The notes beneath the pieces are model-generated. The model had not been told where the DNA came from. It did not search any database and was given only the letters and a program-made list of their open reading frames with translations. A DNA stretch of 64,000 bases, from contig NC_134837.1 in NCBI RefSeq assembly GCF_004210375.1, positions 155,351,310-155,415,309 on the forward strand. The letters are read 5' to 3'. A program made the position numbers and the translations under genes. The DNA comes from Tachypleus tridentatus. Lineage: Eukaryota; Arthropoda; Merostomata; Xiphosura; Limulidae. Below are positions 50,493-61,404 of this stretch, in pieces (within the stretch, counting starts at the first letter, position 1; each line of letters opens with the position of its first letter).

Positions 50493-51656
50493 AGTCTTCG
50501 TTATACTTTAATACAATGTAATCATAATATAATTAAAATAAAACTGCATTACTTTTACGTTTTTCTAATTACAATAAATACTTTTACAACCTTGTTTGAA
50601 TTCTGAATAACGAAAACTTCTAATCACTAGCATTACAACACTACCCATGCAGTTTAACTGCATATTTAAAACAACTATTTGATCTATTGTGAATGTTCTT
50701 GTTCCAGTAAGCTAGGATGCAACATATTAAATAAACATTTACACTGAAACAAATAGTATACTTTGAAAGCTCTTCTCTTTTGTAATTCCACGAGCTATTT
50801 TTCAGTCATTTCATCCTTTATAATCTTTTGAAAAAGGTTAGAAAAACCCAATGAAAGTTCAGAATAGATACTGAATTTCTCTTCATGTTGTAAACATCTT
50901 AAAAGATGAAGGAAAATAATAAAAGCTTACTTGAAAGTTTCTATATAGTATTTTGGATACTCTTCAATTATTCAAACTAAGAAGTAACAGTTAAAGTTAG
51001 GCTTAAAGTGCAACATGTTACTCACTATATGCTCAGGTACAGTACAAGTCAAAGTTTCTTTATATTAAACCATCAACAGCTTAAAAAGGCAGAAATATTA
51101 CTTATGTTAACTTTTCTAATGTTAAGAATTGTTCAGACAGTATAGTGGGAACATTATATACAATGTGTTCCTATAAAAAACATTTCATAAGATGAAATAT
51201 CACTTTCTATCACAGTAATATTAAATTTAATACAAGTTCTGTTCACCCTATAATAAAAATTGCACATTAAAGTGGGAAGTATTTGGATAATTAACTTTAA
51301 CAGAAGTATACAATACTCACTAAGAATTAGTTAAGATGCCAAAGTAGTATCAATGGTTATTACTAAAAAACAAATTAAAAGCAGTTATATTTACCAATTG
51401 CTAACTTGATGAATTATTGAAATAATCAAAAATTCTAGTCATTGTTACAGCATAGAGCTCTTTAAAAAAAAAAAAAAAATCAAATAAAAACAGAATTATA
51501 CAAAACAGTTTACAAATAATTATTGAAAGTTTTTTTTGTAGAAGTGAAATTCTAGAAGTTATATTCAGAAGTTATTGTCACTGTACAATTTAAAACATGA
51601 AAAGATTTCAACTGGAGATAAATAAAAATGTCCAAAACAGGAAGCAATGGTATAAT
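50493..51656 (-). other. Probable LAMP 3'UTR
   Basis: AT-rich, CpG-poor sequence directly downstream of the LAMP stop codon, with an A-run at about 51466. No ORF or repeat family was recognised. It is assigned as 3'UTR only from position and composition. Confidence 0.4.
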
Positions 51657-51805
51657 CTACATTGATTGGTAACTCTTTTTACGGTTGCGATGACGACCAA
51701 CTATGTATGCAATAAGCACAATCAGTACCAATCCAGCCAAAGCACACCCAACAGCAATTGGAACAATATCACTAATTTCATCATCAGCAATACATTCAAA
51801 AGTAT
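51657..51805 (-). CDS. LAMP1: LAMP coding exon 5 (last cysteine, membrane segment, sorting tail, stop)
   Basis: The acceptor TTACTTTTCAG is followed by the codons for TFECIADDEISD, then the membrane helix IVPIAVGCALAGLVLIVLIA and the basic tail ending SYQSM, then TAG. It is too short to appear as an ATG-initiated ORF but is unmistakable by homology. The 3'UTR continues towards about 50.5 kb. Confidence 0.92.
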
Positions 51806-54680
51806 CTGAAAAGTAAATTTTATAACCAACCTTTAATGAAATTCAAAACTTTAGCTGATGGTCAGACCACAGTGAAGAATCTTAATTAACAATTAAGCCT
51901 AATTTCTCCAATGTTTAGAATGAAAGAAGAAGACTATGGTTTTAGTTAACAAGATTCATACAAAAGTCTTATTTTTCTAGTGTTGATTTCTATAAAACAA
52001 TGTAAAATTAAACTTAAAAATTACTGCAAATGAAACATGTTAAATGAACAATTTAAAAAAAATTAAAATAAATTTTATTTCAGTATTAAAGTATAGAACA
52101 CTGAAAAATTTAGTGTCCTACAAAAACAGGTTCAAAGTTACGTAAAATTCTACAGTTGTCTGGAGCAGCTTAAAATTTAAATTAAAGGATAAGTCCTACC
52201 AAAGATGTTTTGATAGAAATATGCTTAAACAAGTTATGTGGCTTACCAGGAACATTTACTCTTCCCAAGGTTAAGTAATAAAAAGGGAATGTGCATGCAA
52301 ATTGAAAATAAGCTTAATATGACAAGTAACCTTAAAAAGGAGTCTTCTATCCCTCACACCCACATTATTCTAATTAGCAAACGAGTTTAAAAATTGGAGG
52401 TGTGTATAAATAGAATTTAAGTTTGGTGACACACTGAATGTCTAGGAGTCTTTTCCGTTTTGCATCACAATTTGTTACTTGGACTGTATGAAATTGTGTC
52501 CACCCAATGACACAGCAGTATGGGTATGGACTTTTAGTGCTAGAAAGAAAGTTTCAAAACCCACGATGAGCATAGCATGGTCCATTGTGCACCTTTGTGT
52601 TTAATAGCAAAGGTAATAAAACATGAGTGAGGTTTTACATGTGGTAGAATACATTTAACATTGTAGCACTGGATGCTCCAAGCTAGCTTTAAGGGTTAAG
52701 TACATAGGAAGAAAATTGAATGTGGTCACAAAACAAAGTACTAATGATACAGATCCAAAAATAAAGTTAAAGGACAATTACCTTTAAAACTGAAGAAGTA
52801 ATTTAACGTCTATAATTAGAATAATCAATCTATATAAATAGTTTAAGATTACACATCTTCTGTTGGTCAATTTGAAATGTTTTTTTTTCATTCAACTTTC
52901 ATCACTTAGGGAATATGTATTTATGTATAAATAGAGGCACAAACACTTATTCACTGGAATGTTTTTCAAGAAGCACATGAAACTAACCAAAATGTTTAGA
53001 TGATAAAAGTTCCAAGTACAATCTTACCTTTACTGAAGTCTGAGCTGTTATCAGTCCTGAAAGCTTCTACTTGGAGGTTTGAGATGGTCATTCTTACATT
53101 TACATTAAAGTCAATATTCTGAGCCTTGTTGCACACATAACTTTTACCCTGGTCTACTTTAAAAAGAGTGTCATTGACTTCAACTTCTTTCGTTTCATCT
53201 GTTTGAAATTATGAAAAAACAAAGTGAGCATGACTAATGTGTTATCTTCCTTTTTTGTTTATGGTACACCAGTTTTACAAAGTACTGGAAGAATAAAGAC
53301 AGTATTACTTGAATAATAAACTTGCATCAGTTAAACTAGTCTCATCCAAGTTATCCTCTTATAGACATGTAATTGAGTGAAGTAGGAGTACACATGCATT
53401 TCCATAGATTTTACTATTATGTGAATGTCTTAGACATTCAGTTAGAATCAATACCTTTAGAGCTTAGCAAGTTATGCAAGGTGTAAACATTAACTTTTAT
53501 TTGCAGGAAGTGTGTAAACTTAAAATGTTATTAAAAACTGTTAACTATTTAGATTTACCAAACACTTTTCAGTAGGTAAGCGTACAAATGACTTAAGCAG
53601 TGCCAGCTTTATACACACACAATGCAAACAGGTGCTAAGGGCTTTGCACAGGTCTCAAAGACAAGATACTTTTTCCTTTTGCTATTAACCAAGAAATAAA
53701 TGCTCATTTTACTTGACATTAAATTCAGAGTTGCTAAAGTAATAGCAAAACTTTAAATTTAGTTAATACTTTCTCTCAGATGTACAAGCAACTTGTGCTC
53801 TTTAAAATAAAAGCTACAACTCTAATTGTTTACAGAATTTAAGATTTAATTACATAAAATTTATTCATACTTACATAATGCACCATATACCATTGATCAC
53901 CAAACTTACTTTGATAAGATGCATTAGGAAAGTTGACATCATCTAGAGTATAATTCAGCTTCATTTGCGTTATTGACACCGTTTTGTCACTCTTAGTAAA
54001 GGTCATCATCAAGGAATTGTTATTGAAATGCAACACAATAATCTGAGTATAATTTGCTGCTGAACATGTACTACGATTGGTATCAACTAAGGAATGTTTT
54101 GGAACAGCAAGTTTTCCAGTTCCTATCTGGAATATAGGAATGGACTTTTAAATCTTTGAAATATTTAATGAGTACATATTAAGTGTATTCATAAAATTCA
54201 ATAAGGAATTTTAAAATAACCAAATATTCTGTAGGATTTTCAATGCCATGATGTAATTTTAGGTTTCAAATGTTACTTTAAAAAGATATTACTCTAGATA
54301 TGACTAGAGTTTAGTCTGTTTCTTTGCATTTTATAAAACTTTGTAATAGAATATGTCATACTATTATAATTAGCTTGATTAAAATGTCATTAATGTACTT
54401 AGTGTCAAAATAAAGATGGGGTTTCAAACTACTGACCCTTCTGGCTATCAAGTAGGTTTGTTTAGATAAGAAATGCCTGGTGAAATTCACACAAACTAAC
54501 TTACTATAAATTGGCAGAGGAAAGAAATATCACCAACAACATACAATAAGTAATATAACACCTAGTCTATACAAAAGAAAATGAACAATTTTGAATGAGT
54601 ATGTAGATTAATAAAATGGTGCAGTTAAAAGAATCTATAGCTAACACCATGATAGCTAATTCTTTTAAAGTATGAGGGAT

Positions 54681-54712
<32 letters not shown>

Positions 54713-57700
54713 TTGCTATGTAACGTTTTATTTAATATATATATATAGTTTGGCATACATGTCAGTATACACACACTGATAAAACAGAACAAGAGGGTTT
54801 AGTAAAATGTGAGCTTTAACGTGGATACAATTTATATACTATATCATATACATTAAAAAATAATCCCAGTCACACAGATGATAATCACTAAGTTTACATT
54901 AACTTTTATGAAAATATGAATTATTTACTTAAGACTCCTAGAAGTGTCTTCACACAGCACAACTGGCTTACTCTATGTAAGCTAATATGCATATTAGCTA
55001 TGCATTTATTTTAAAATAAAACATTAAATGAAATATGACATCTAAAAAATAGTATACTTGCATTTTTATTAGACTTATATTTGATACTGAAAAAAGAATC
55101 CATGGTCAAGATAATACAGGTTTCATTTTTATTTTTAACTGTCCATTTATCATTGGGTGCTGAGGTTGAAGAACTCTGTGCTTCAGAGGAGGTTGGATGA
55201 GGGGTGTCTTCAGTGTCATTTTTAGTAGTAGAGGGTGGATGAATAGTGGTGTCTTCAGTGGATGAAGTATTATTGATGTCTAGTACAATTTCTAATGTGA
55301 AATCAAAAGAGAACATACTGTATGAAATTTGAATTATATTTAAAAGTTTACATATAATGAAACTGCTAGTTATAAGTGACTGATGTCTTATGTAACTGAA
55401 GTGGCAGTGTAATATTTAGGTTTTTAGAATTCTCCTACTCTACTTTACCTTACAGCAAGTTAATTGGAAATTACACTTCATAAAATATGAAACTACAACA
55501 CTCACAATTAATATTTTAAAACACTTAACCAGGTTAGTCTTTTCAAAATGAGAACTCATTTGTATGGTTTTTTAATTATAATGAATATTTTGTCTTTATA
55601 ACAACTAGTTTAATTGCATACTAAGTTTGGTCCTTCAGTTAAGAGATTTTGAAACAATGCATTTTAACAAGTATAAAACCAAAATCAGAGAAAGCATTAA
55701 GGTCACTGTACCCTATAACACTTAAAAAAAAATATATTTTGCTCCTAACTAACCAACAATTCACACTTTATACATTTTAGGTTCAACTAAGTGAGTAAAT
55801 ACGTGTCAGTTGAAGTGCATACCAGTAAAAACAAAACACCCAACTAAAAACATTGGATTTCATTTGGGCCATTTAAAATACTTATTTGCATGTTACTTTA
55901 GATCATTCATGAGGCGTTTTGTTGAAATTAGCTTAGAGTAAGCCCTGAAAGGTCAGGTCAGTTTAAATCTTAGACCAAATTAAATGCATTACCTAGTTCT
56001 GCATTCTTTATTATAGTACTATTCTTCTGGTAAGCTAAAAGTAACAATATTTAAGGTTAAAATTATCTTGTTTTTGAATAACAAATTAACCATTTACTCT
56101 TTCCACTACCAATAAATAGATAGCAGAGAGTTTGTATTTAAAATAAACAATTACCCCATAAATCTTTATTCATAATATTAACATTTGTATTATACAAAGG
56201 GTACTTTCTGAAAAGCTACTCTAATTACTACCATATATGAATAAAAATATGCATTTATCATTACTTTATTCTATCATGAAAGTTTTTATTCAATTTTTCA
56301 AAAACCCCCAGCATAATTCAAATTTACCATTTTTCTCGTAAAAGGTCTTAAAGATGTTTTGAAGATCAAATAAGCACTTCAAAATAGCATACCCTCATTC
56401 AAAAACCTGAACACCCAAGTTAAAGATTTGGGTATATTACAAACAGCTAAAGTGCAGTTAGCTTAGTTTCACAAAAATCAATTTATGCTAGTTACAATAT
56501 GAAGTTATTTACAGATAGCTACTTTTTTTGGCCTAAAAAGTAACATCTTAAACTAATACCAATTGAGAGAAATTTACTAGAAATAAGAAAACAAACAAAA
56601 AAACAACAACAACTTAGATTTATTGTTAACTGCAAGTATAGGAATGATTGAGAGGAAAGAAACTGGGAATCTTCAGTAGAAGTGATCATTTCTCTATTGA
56701 AAGTTCAATATTGTGCTCCATATAGAGGTAAGGAGTGTTTTGTTACAAATTTCAAAAATAAGCTAAGATCTGAAGAGATGCAATAAAATATTCTGTTGTG
56801 AATTCTGCAGCCAAGTTATATGGATATTTGATCAATGTGGACAATAAGTTTGAAAGGATAAAGAAAATCTCTTGTCTAATGATTAAGAGATGGCAGGGTT
56901 AAAAGATATGCAAAACCACTTACAGTTAAGGATTTTACCAGATAGTCAATGTTTTTTCATTAAGAGAAAAATCTGTCTTACAATATCTTTTGATATTCTT
57001 ATAAAAAGGAGAAAGTTTATGCAGATGAAGGTAGTAGTATAGATTGGGTGCATCTGGATTTTCAGGAAGAAAATAACAAAATGTCACATGAGGTTTGTAA
57101 AGATATCTAGGTGTAAGGATAAATTAAACTTGGACAGAAGAGTGGCTGGATGGAAGAAACACTAGATTAATGTTGCAAGCAAGATTACCTCAGGGCCCAC
57201 TAAGGATCTTTAGAGTTTGTCTTACATCAATAACAGATGAAGGTATGGTACATTACATAATTTGCAGATAACAGTCTTGCATGTTGCCAGCTGCAAAGAG
57301 GATGCTGCCAGTTTACAAAAAGATGTAGTTAGTGGAGCAAATAAATAGCAACTGGATTTAAGTAATATAAATGATACATAAGTTATAATTTAAATTACAA
57401 GTATAATTTCAATTAAAATAACCTTAAGTGTCAAGAAAAAAAAAAATCTTTGTATAATGGTTGAATCTCTTAAGCCATCCACACAATATGCTGTTGGTAG
57501 TGTTAAGGCAAATAGGATTTTAGGTTGTATCTACAGATACTAGTCTGTAAAAAGACTACTTTTATTGTATAGACCAATAGATACTGCATTTGCAGTACCT
57601 CTTAGGCTCCTTACCTGAGGAAAGACATTAAACTACAGAGATTTCCAAAGTGTTCTTTTTGGAGAAAAAAAAGACGAGAATGAAGCTATGTATGGTAAGA

Positions 57701-60235
57701 CTTAGAGATAAGGCACAAAAGCCACACAATATTTATCCTAGAATCATTAAGAAAAAAGTAGGTGGCTTATGGGTTGTTAATCTCACTATGCAGATGAAAC
57801 CATTAAAAGTGGTTAGATGTTGGATTATTGCAGATGTTAATATAGTACTTTATTTTAAATATACATGTAGCAATGCCACAGCGAGCTGTCTGCTGTGTAC
57901 AGAAAGTGGAAATTAAACATCCAATTTTAGTGCTGCAAGTTGAAATGTAATGTTATACCACCAGGAGACATAACATGTTGCAAGTTTATTGTCCCGAGAG
58001 ATACGAAGTTACATCTAAAAAACATTCATGCACTTGATAGCTTAAATGCAAGCATTGTATCCACCACCATGTGCTTGATCACACTGCAGAAGCAAAGATC
58101 CAGGTACATTTAAAGTAACAACCCAGGCCTGTTAATGTTGTTGTTAATTCTTTGTCTGCATTATTATTATTATGTTAATTTATTTTAACAAGTTTTAAGA
58201 GTGCTTTAAAATGTTAATAGATCTGAATAAATTCTTATAATCCTTATGTCCATGGAAGGATATCAGAGCTATCCTATAGCAATTTGTATGAAGAAATACA
58301 ATAAGCTCTTTTTCCACCTTGTAACCTATTTTGCACATCAAAATAAAGTTAAAGGATTGTTAGCTTGCAAGATCTTGACTTATCAAGAGTTAAGTGAGTG
58401 TGTATGAACAATAAAAAACTATCATGCTAATACAGACTTATAGACTGGATCTTATTAAAAGAGGCTCCCATAGGTAAAGAAAACCAGAGTTTTGTTTTTT
58501 CTTAGATACACTAAAAGAAGTGGAAAAAAAGCTTGCAAGTTACAATAATTTATTTACAACTTTTGAGTGGATTGAAATACATCAACTCAAACATCAAAAC
58601 AGCTCAGAGATTACACAGATAATAAGGAAATAGTAATTTAAATATTGTAAGTATAGGCAGGGGGAAATTAAAAACATTTACCAAACCTGGCACAAGTGTT
58701 TACCACCTAGAGCAAAAGGACCAAGTTACAATGTGCTTTAACTTTACACTACATTGATAAAGCCATAGAACAAAGAATATACAACAAAATTATACATCCA
58801 TCTTATCACAGAAGTAAGAAATTAAAATATACCTGATGAAATACATCAAGACCATTTTACCATCTATCATGTTCACTCTTCTATGCAAAATATTTTCTCA
58901 ACCCAAACGAGCCATTTTTGCATATAAACCATGCAGCACAGTTTCTATTGAGAAAAGATGAATCACAAGAATGGCATCCAAAACAAACCACTCCTCCCTA
59001 CTGCTTTTTACAATTCATCTAACATAGAATTAGAGTTTACTAAAAAATCACCCATTTCAACAGTCTAATTGCACAGAAATCAATAGGCACTAGATAAAGT
59101 ACCCTAACCAGCAAGATTTATAGAGACTAGGTATTAAGTCTTCAAGAGTTATGAAGGAGACTAAGGATCATATTAAAGAGATCTTTTAAATGTGGTGTAT
59201 CTTACACAAGTATCACTCATACAATTTTCTACATTAATGTTTTACTTTACTTTGTCATGAGCCACTATGTATTTTTCACTTGGAAAGCCTTCATTATTTC
59301 ACACTTGTTGCTCGTAACAAGTATGCATTATGGACTGTTACTAGATGTGGGCTGTTACTAGAGTTAATTGCTTTAATCAGTTACCTAGGAGCAAACATTA
59401 ATTAGTAGCACATAACTAATTGATTGATTAATATTATGATTAATTTAAAAACTGAAGCCAGCATTTCCAGTTACTATAGCTTTAAGTTATTCCAACAACT
59501 GCCAATAGAAAATCTAATGACATCATTTAAAAATAAATTAAATTAATTGAAGTTAGCATTTCTCATTATTCCAACAATTGATTAAATCAATTCTAATAAA
59601 AAGAACAAAACAATTGAAGTTCTGATAAGAGGGAAGAAAACTATTAACTAGCACCTGAAAAAAAAAAAAAATTTTTTTCGCTAACCATAGTATATACAAG
59701 CATACTAAAAAATAAGTCCGATATTAGATACACTTTACCTTGACATTTCTATTTACTCTGGCGAATTCCTTTACAAAAAACAAAGGAGTTGTACTGACTG
59801 TATAGAACTTTTAGCATTTTGTTTTTTAAACATCTAAAAAACATTAAGACGTTAGACTGGAGTAGTTTATTAAAATACGGTAACTTGTATTACAAATAAA
59901 CAATGCAATACAAAACGTAATAGACTGAACTAGTGGATGATAAAATTTTTAAGATACAAAAAAACAACGTTTTTATTATTTAAAAAAAATAAAATAAAAT
60001 CCAGTAATAGTATTTTAACTACTTCTGAAAAACAGTTCGTTTCAGAAATAATACTACTACTAGTAATAATATTAAAACATTACGTAGATAGTAACAAGTT
60101 AATCGGGTACTAACTACCGTAATAGGAACTCGTATTCCTCTTACGAAGTCTTATATAGTAAAAACAAAAATTACCTTGCTCAGAAGAAAATGCCAAGAAA
60201 GACAATAATATGAATGCAAGACCTGTCAACTTCAT
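51657..60235 (-). CDS. LAMP1: LAMP/CD68-type lysosome-associated membrane glycoprotein, 5 coding exons, 275 aa
   Basis: Coding exons (in transcript order) are 60175-60235, 55058-55291, 53910-54122, 53028-53198 and 51657-51805. Summed length is 828 nt with no frame break, and every intron is phase 1. The protein is a type I lysosomal membrane protein: signal peptide MKLTGLAFILLSFLAFSS, a Ser/Thr/Pro-rich stretch (about 27-68), then one LAMP domain with two cysteine pairs (79-118 and 192-231) and about a dozen N-glycosylation sequons. The membrane segment (about 240-262) contains AGLVLIVLIAY, a near-verbatim LAMP signature. The 13-residue cytosolic tail ends in YQSM, a YXXphi sorting signal like the mammalian GYQTI. 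Vertebrate LAMP1/2 have two lumenal domains. A single domain after a mucin-like segment is the CD68-like layout, so the symbol is approximate. The exon 2/3 junction is the least certain splice. Confidence 0.93.
51806..53027 (-). other. LAMP intron 4
   Basis: Phase-1 intron of 1,222 bases with GT-AG ends. CpG-poor. No recognised repeat or ORF. Confidence 0.8.
53028..53198 (-). CDS. LAMP1: LAMP coding exon 4 (LAMP domain, membrane-proximal)
   Basis: The acceptor TTTCAAACAG and donor AAAG|GTAAGA bound residues 170-226. The exon contains the conserved GKSYVCNKA (C192) and the VEAF segment that corresponds to VQAF in vertebrate LAMPs. This exon has no ATG-initiated ORF of its own and was found from the splice sites and homology. 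Confidence 0.88.
53199..53909 (-). other. LAMP intron 3
   Basis: Phase-1 intron of 711 bases, GTAAGT donor. Nothing recognised inside. Confidence 0.8.
53910..54122 (-). CDS. LAMP1: LAMP coding exon 3 (LAMP domain, middle)
   Basis: Encodes residues 99-169, including C118 and sequons NRS, NYT, NNS, NYT and NAS. The donor is TATCAAA|GTAAGT. I chose the acceptor AGATAG|GAACTGG because it alone keeps the frame from exon 2. The AG four bases upstream (TTCCAG) would break it. Confidence 0.87.
54123..55057 (-). other. LAMP intron 2
   Basis: Phase-1 intron of 935 bases with a (TA)n tract at 54681-54708 and a shorter one near 54736. Its donor (GTATAC) and acceptor (GATAG) are the weakest of the gene. 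Confidence 0.7.
54681..54708. repeat. (TA)n microsatellite in LAMP intron 2
   Basis: About 14 TA dinucleotides, with a shorter TA tract 28 bases further on. Confidence 0.95.
55058..55291 (-). CDS. LAMP1: LAMP coding exon 2 (Ser/Thr/Pro segment and start of LAMP domain)
   Basis: The acceptor TTTCACATTAG precedes AAATTGTACT. The exon encodes residues 21-98, with many S, T, P and E residues, then KWTVKNKNETC, the typical start of a LAMP domain with its first cysteine (79). The donor is GCAA|GTATAC, weaker than the other donors, but its phase fits both neighbours. Confidence 0.86.
56890..57800 (+). mobile_element. Strongly decayed CR1-like LINE fragment inside LAMP intron 1 (antisense to the gene)
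   Basis: Pieces of RT wording can still be read: KRKICLT, WMEETL after GQKSGW, FADNS (for FADDT), ANRILGCIYRY and LLLLYRPIDTAFAVPL. The order matches the better-preserved element at 12.9-14.3 kb. Open frames such as 57650-57916 are chance or relic frames, not genes. Confidence 0.5.
57864..57967 (-). mobile_element. SINE family 2, degenerate, in LAMP intron 1
   Basis: TGTAGCAATGCCACAGCGAG, CTGTCTGCTGTGTACAGAAA, TTTTAGTGCTGCAAGT and TTATACCACCAGGAG keep the family order with many changes. It follows directly on the CR1-like LINE fragment. Confidence 0.55.
60175..60235 (-). CDS. LAMP1: LAMP coding exon 1 (signal peptide)
   Basis: Starts at the ATG complement at 60233-60235 and encodes residues 1-20 plus one base. 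The hydrophobic core FILLSFLAF is a clear signal peptide. The donor is AAG|GTAATT. Cleavage is likely near Ser17-Ser18. Confidence 0.88.
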
Positions 60236-60334
60236 TTTGGATATGTCGTTATAACAGATGATAATAACTAGAACCACACCATTCACTACAACTCAACTCA
60301 ATACCTCCTAATACTAACGAGTGCGAACCTAACT

Positions 60335-60342
60335 TAATTATA
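60335..60342 (-). promoter_or_regulatory. Candidate TATA element of LAMP promoter
   Basis: The - strand reads AAGTATAATTAAG. A TTAGT initiator-like motif lies at 60313-60317, giving a TATA-to-start spacing of about 27 bases and a 5'UTR of about 80 bases. A second TATA-like site, TATAAATA (- strand, 60429-60436), lies further upstream and is an alternative. Confidence 0.35.
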
Positions 60343-60376
60343 CTTGGTGGAGGAGGGGGGGGGTTAAGAGGAGAAA

Positions 60377-60383
60377 TCACGTG
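60377..60383 (-). promoter_or_regulatory. CACGTG E-box (CLEAR-like) upstream of LAMP
   Basis: TCACGTG on the + strand (palindromic core 60378-60383), about 143 bases upstream of the LAMP ATG. LAMP1 is a classic target of TFEB/MITF through the CLEAR element, whose core is TCACGTGA. The match here covers seven of those eight bases. Confidence 0.45.
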
Positions 60384-60479
60384 CTACCTTTTCATTCATT
60401 AGATAACCTCTCTCTCCTGATGAATAAGTATTTATAATCGCATATCTAGCACGGAGTGTATAATAGTCAATAGTATGCA

Positions 60480-60487
60480 TGACGTCA
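60480..60487. promoter_or_regulatory. Palindromic CRE (TGACGTCA) upstream of LAMP
   Basis: A perfect TGACGTCA about 245 bases upstream of the LAMP ATG, a potential CREB/ATF binding site. The other copy I noticed in the window is at 49196-49203, away from any recognised promoter, so chance occurrence cannot be excluded. Confidence 0.3.
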
Positions 60488-61159
60488 TATTCGGTGTCCT
60501 CAATTGCAATATTGAAAATAAAGGTAAACCTTTTGTGAGGTTGATGGGGTTTAAATAAAACTTAAATTTACAAGGTCGCTCACAATCACTCGACTATACA
60601 AAAATCACGAGTTATGTTAATTCACGGCACGACAAATCGTTTGTGCAGATCTATAGCATCTATAAATCAGTTTTCGTGAAAGTATCAGAATAAGTGGTAT
60701 CACCTGTTTATCCTGCCATTACACAATTTAAAAAAAAAATTATGCAAACATTTTTACTGTATTATTAAAGAAAACAAACTATTTAACGATTAAAATACAC
60801 AGTACTGTGTAAAGCAATCCACAATAAAGTTTAATCCAAACTAACGAAACAATATCAAATTTAAATGAAAACTTCTACATTGTACAGCGATATCAAACCA
60901 ATAGTAGTAGTAGTACAAATACTAGTATTCCTAGCTAGCGAATTCTACCTTTATTTTGTTTACTGTTCATTTATTATTCATTCTATCGTTTACATTAATT
61001 ATAAATTATTATTTATATTAGAGCATTAACTTATCTTCTATCAACAGCAGATTTATTTTTAAGTATGTATTACGAAAATGACATAAACCTACCCTAGTGG
61101 TGACGTAAAATATGAATGTTGTCATAAATTAATTAGGTTTTCGGTAGTAGCAAGTTACG
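60488..61159. other. Upstream of LAMP, nothing further recognised
   Basis: CpG content here resembles ordinary intergenic DNA. A small (AGT)n tract lies near 60903. No divergent gene start was found. Confidence 0.5.
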
Positions 61160-61404
61160 ATTTGTTTGTTTTGAATTTCGCGCAAAGCTACTAGAGCAAT
61201 ATAAGACTAGAGGGAAGGCAGATAGTCATCACCACCCACCCCCAACTCTTGGGCTACTCTTTTACCAACGAATAGTGGGATTCACCGTAACATTATAACG
61301 CCCCTACGGCTGAAAGGGCGAGTATGTTTCATGTTACGGGGATTCGAACCCGCCACCATCAGATTACGAGTCGAACGCCGTAACCCACCTGGCCATGCCG
61401 GGCC
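61160..61404 (-). mobile_element. SINE family 1
   Basis: TTTGTTTGTTTTGAATTTCG, CGCAAAGCTACTAGAGCA, then a small deletion, the middle, and a well-preserved head (GATTCGAACCCGCCACCATC, GGCCATGCCGGGCC). The ORF at 61331-61522 begins inside this repeat and is not a gene. Confidence 0.92.

Larger units (their letters stand above)
55292..60174 (-). other. LAMP intron 1
   Basis: Phase-1 intron of about 4.9 kb. It holds an antisense CR1-like LINE fragment (about 56.9-57.8 kb) and a degenerate SINE (57864-57967). The rest is AT-rich and CpG-poor until about 59.68 kb, where CpGs reappear towards the promoter. Confidence 0.8.

Noticed and set aside
54666-54760. TA tracts in LAMP intron 2 as a promoter or origin
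   Set aside because: Simple microsatellites like others in the window, with no accompanying signal.
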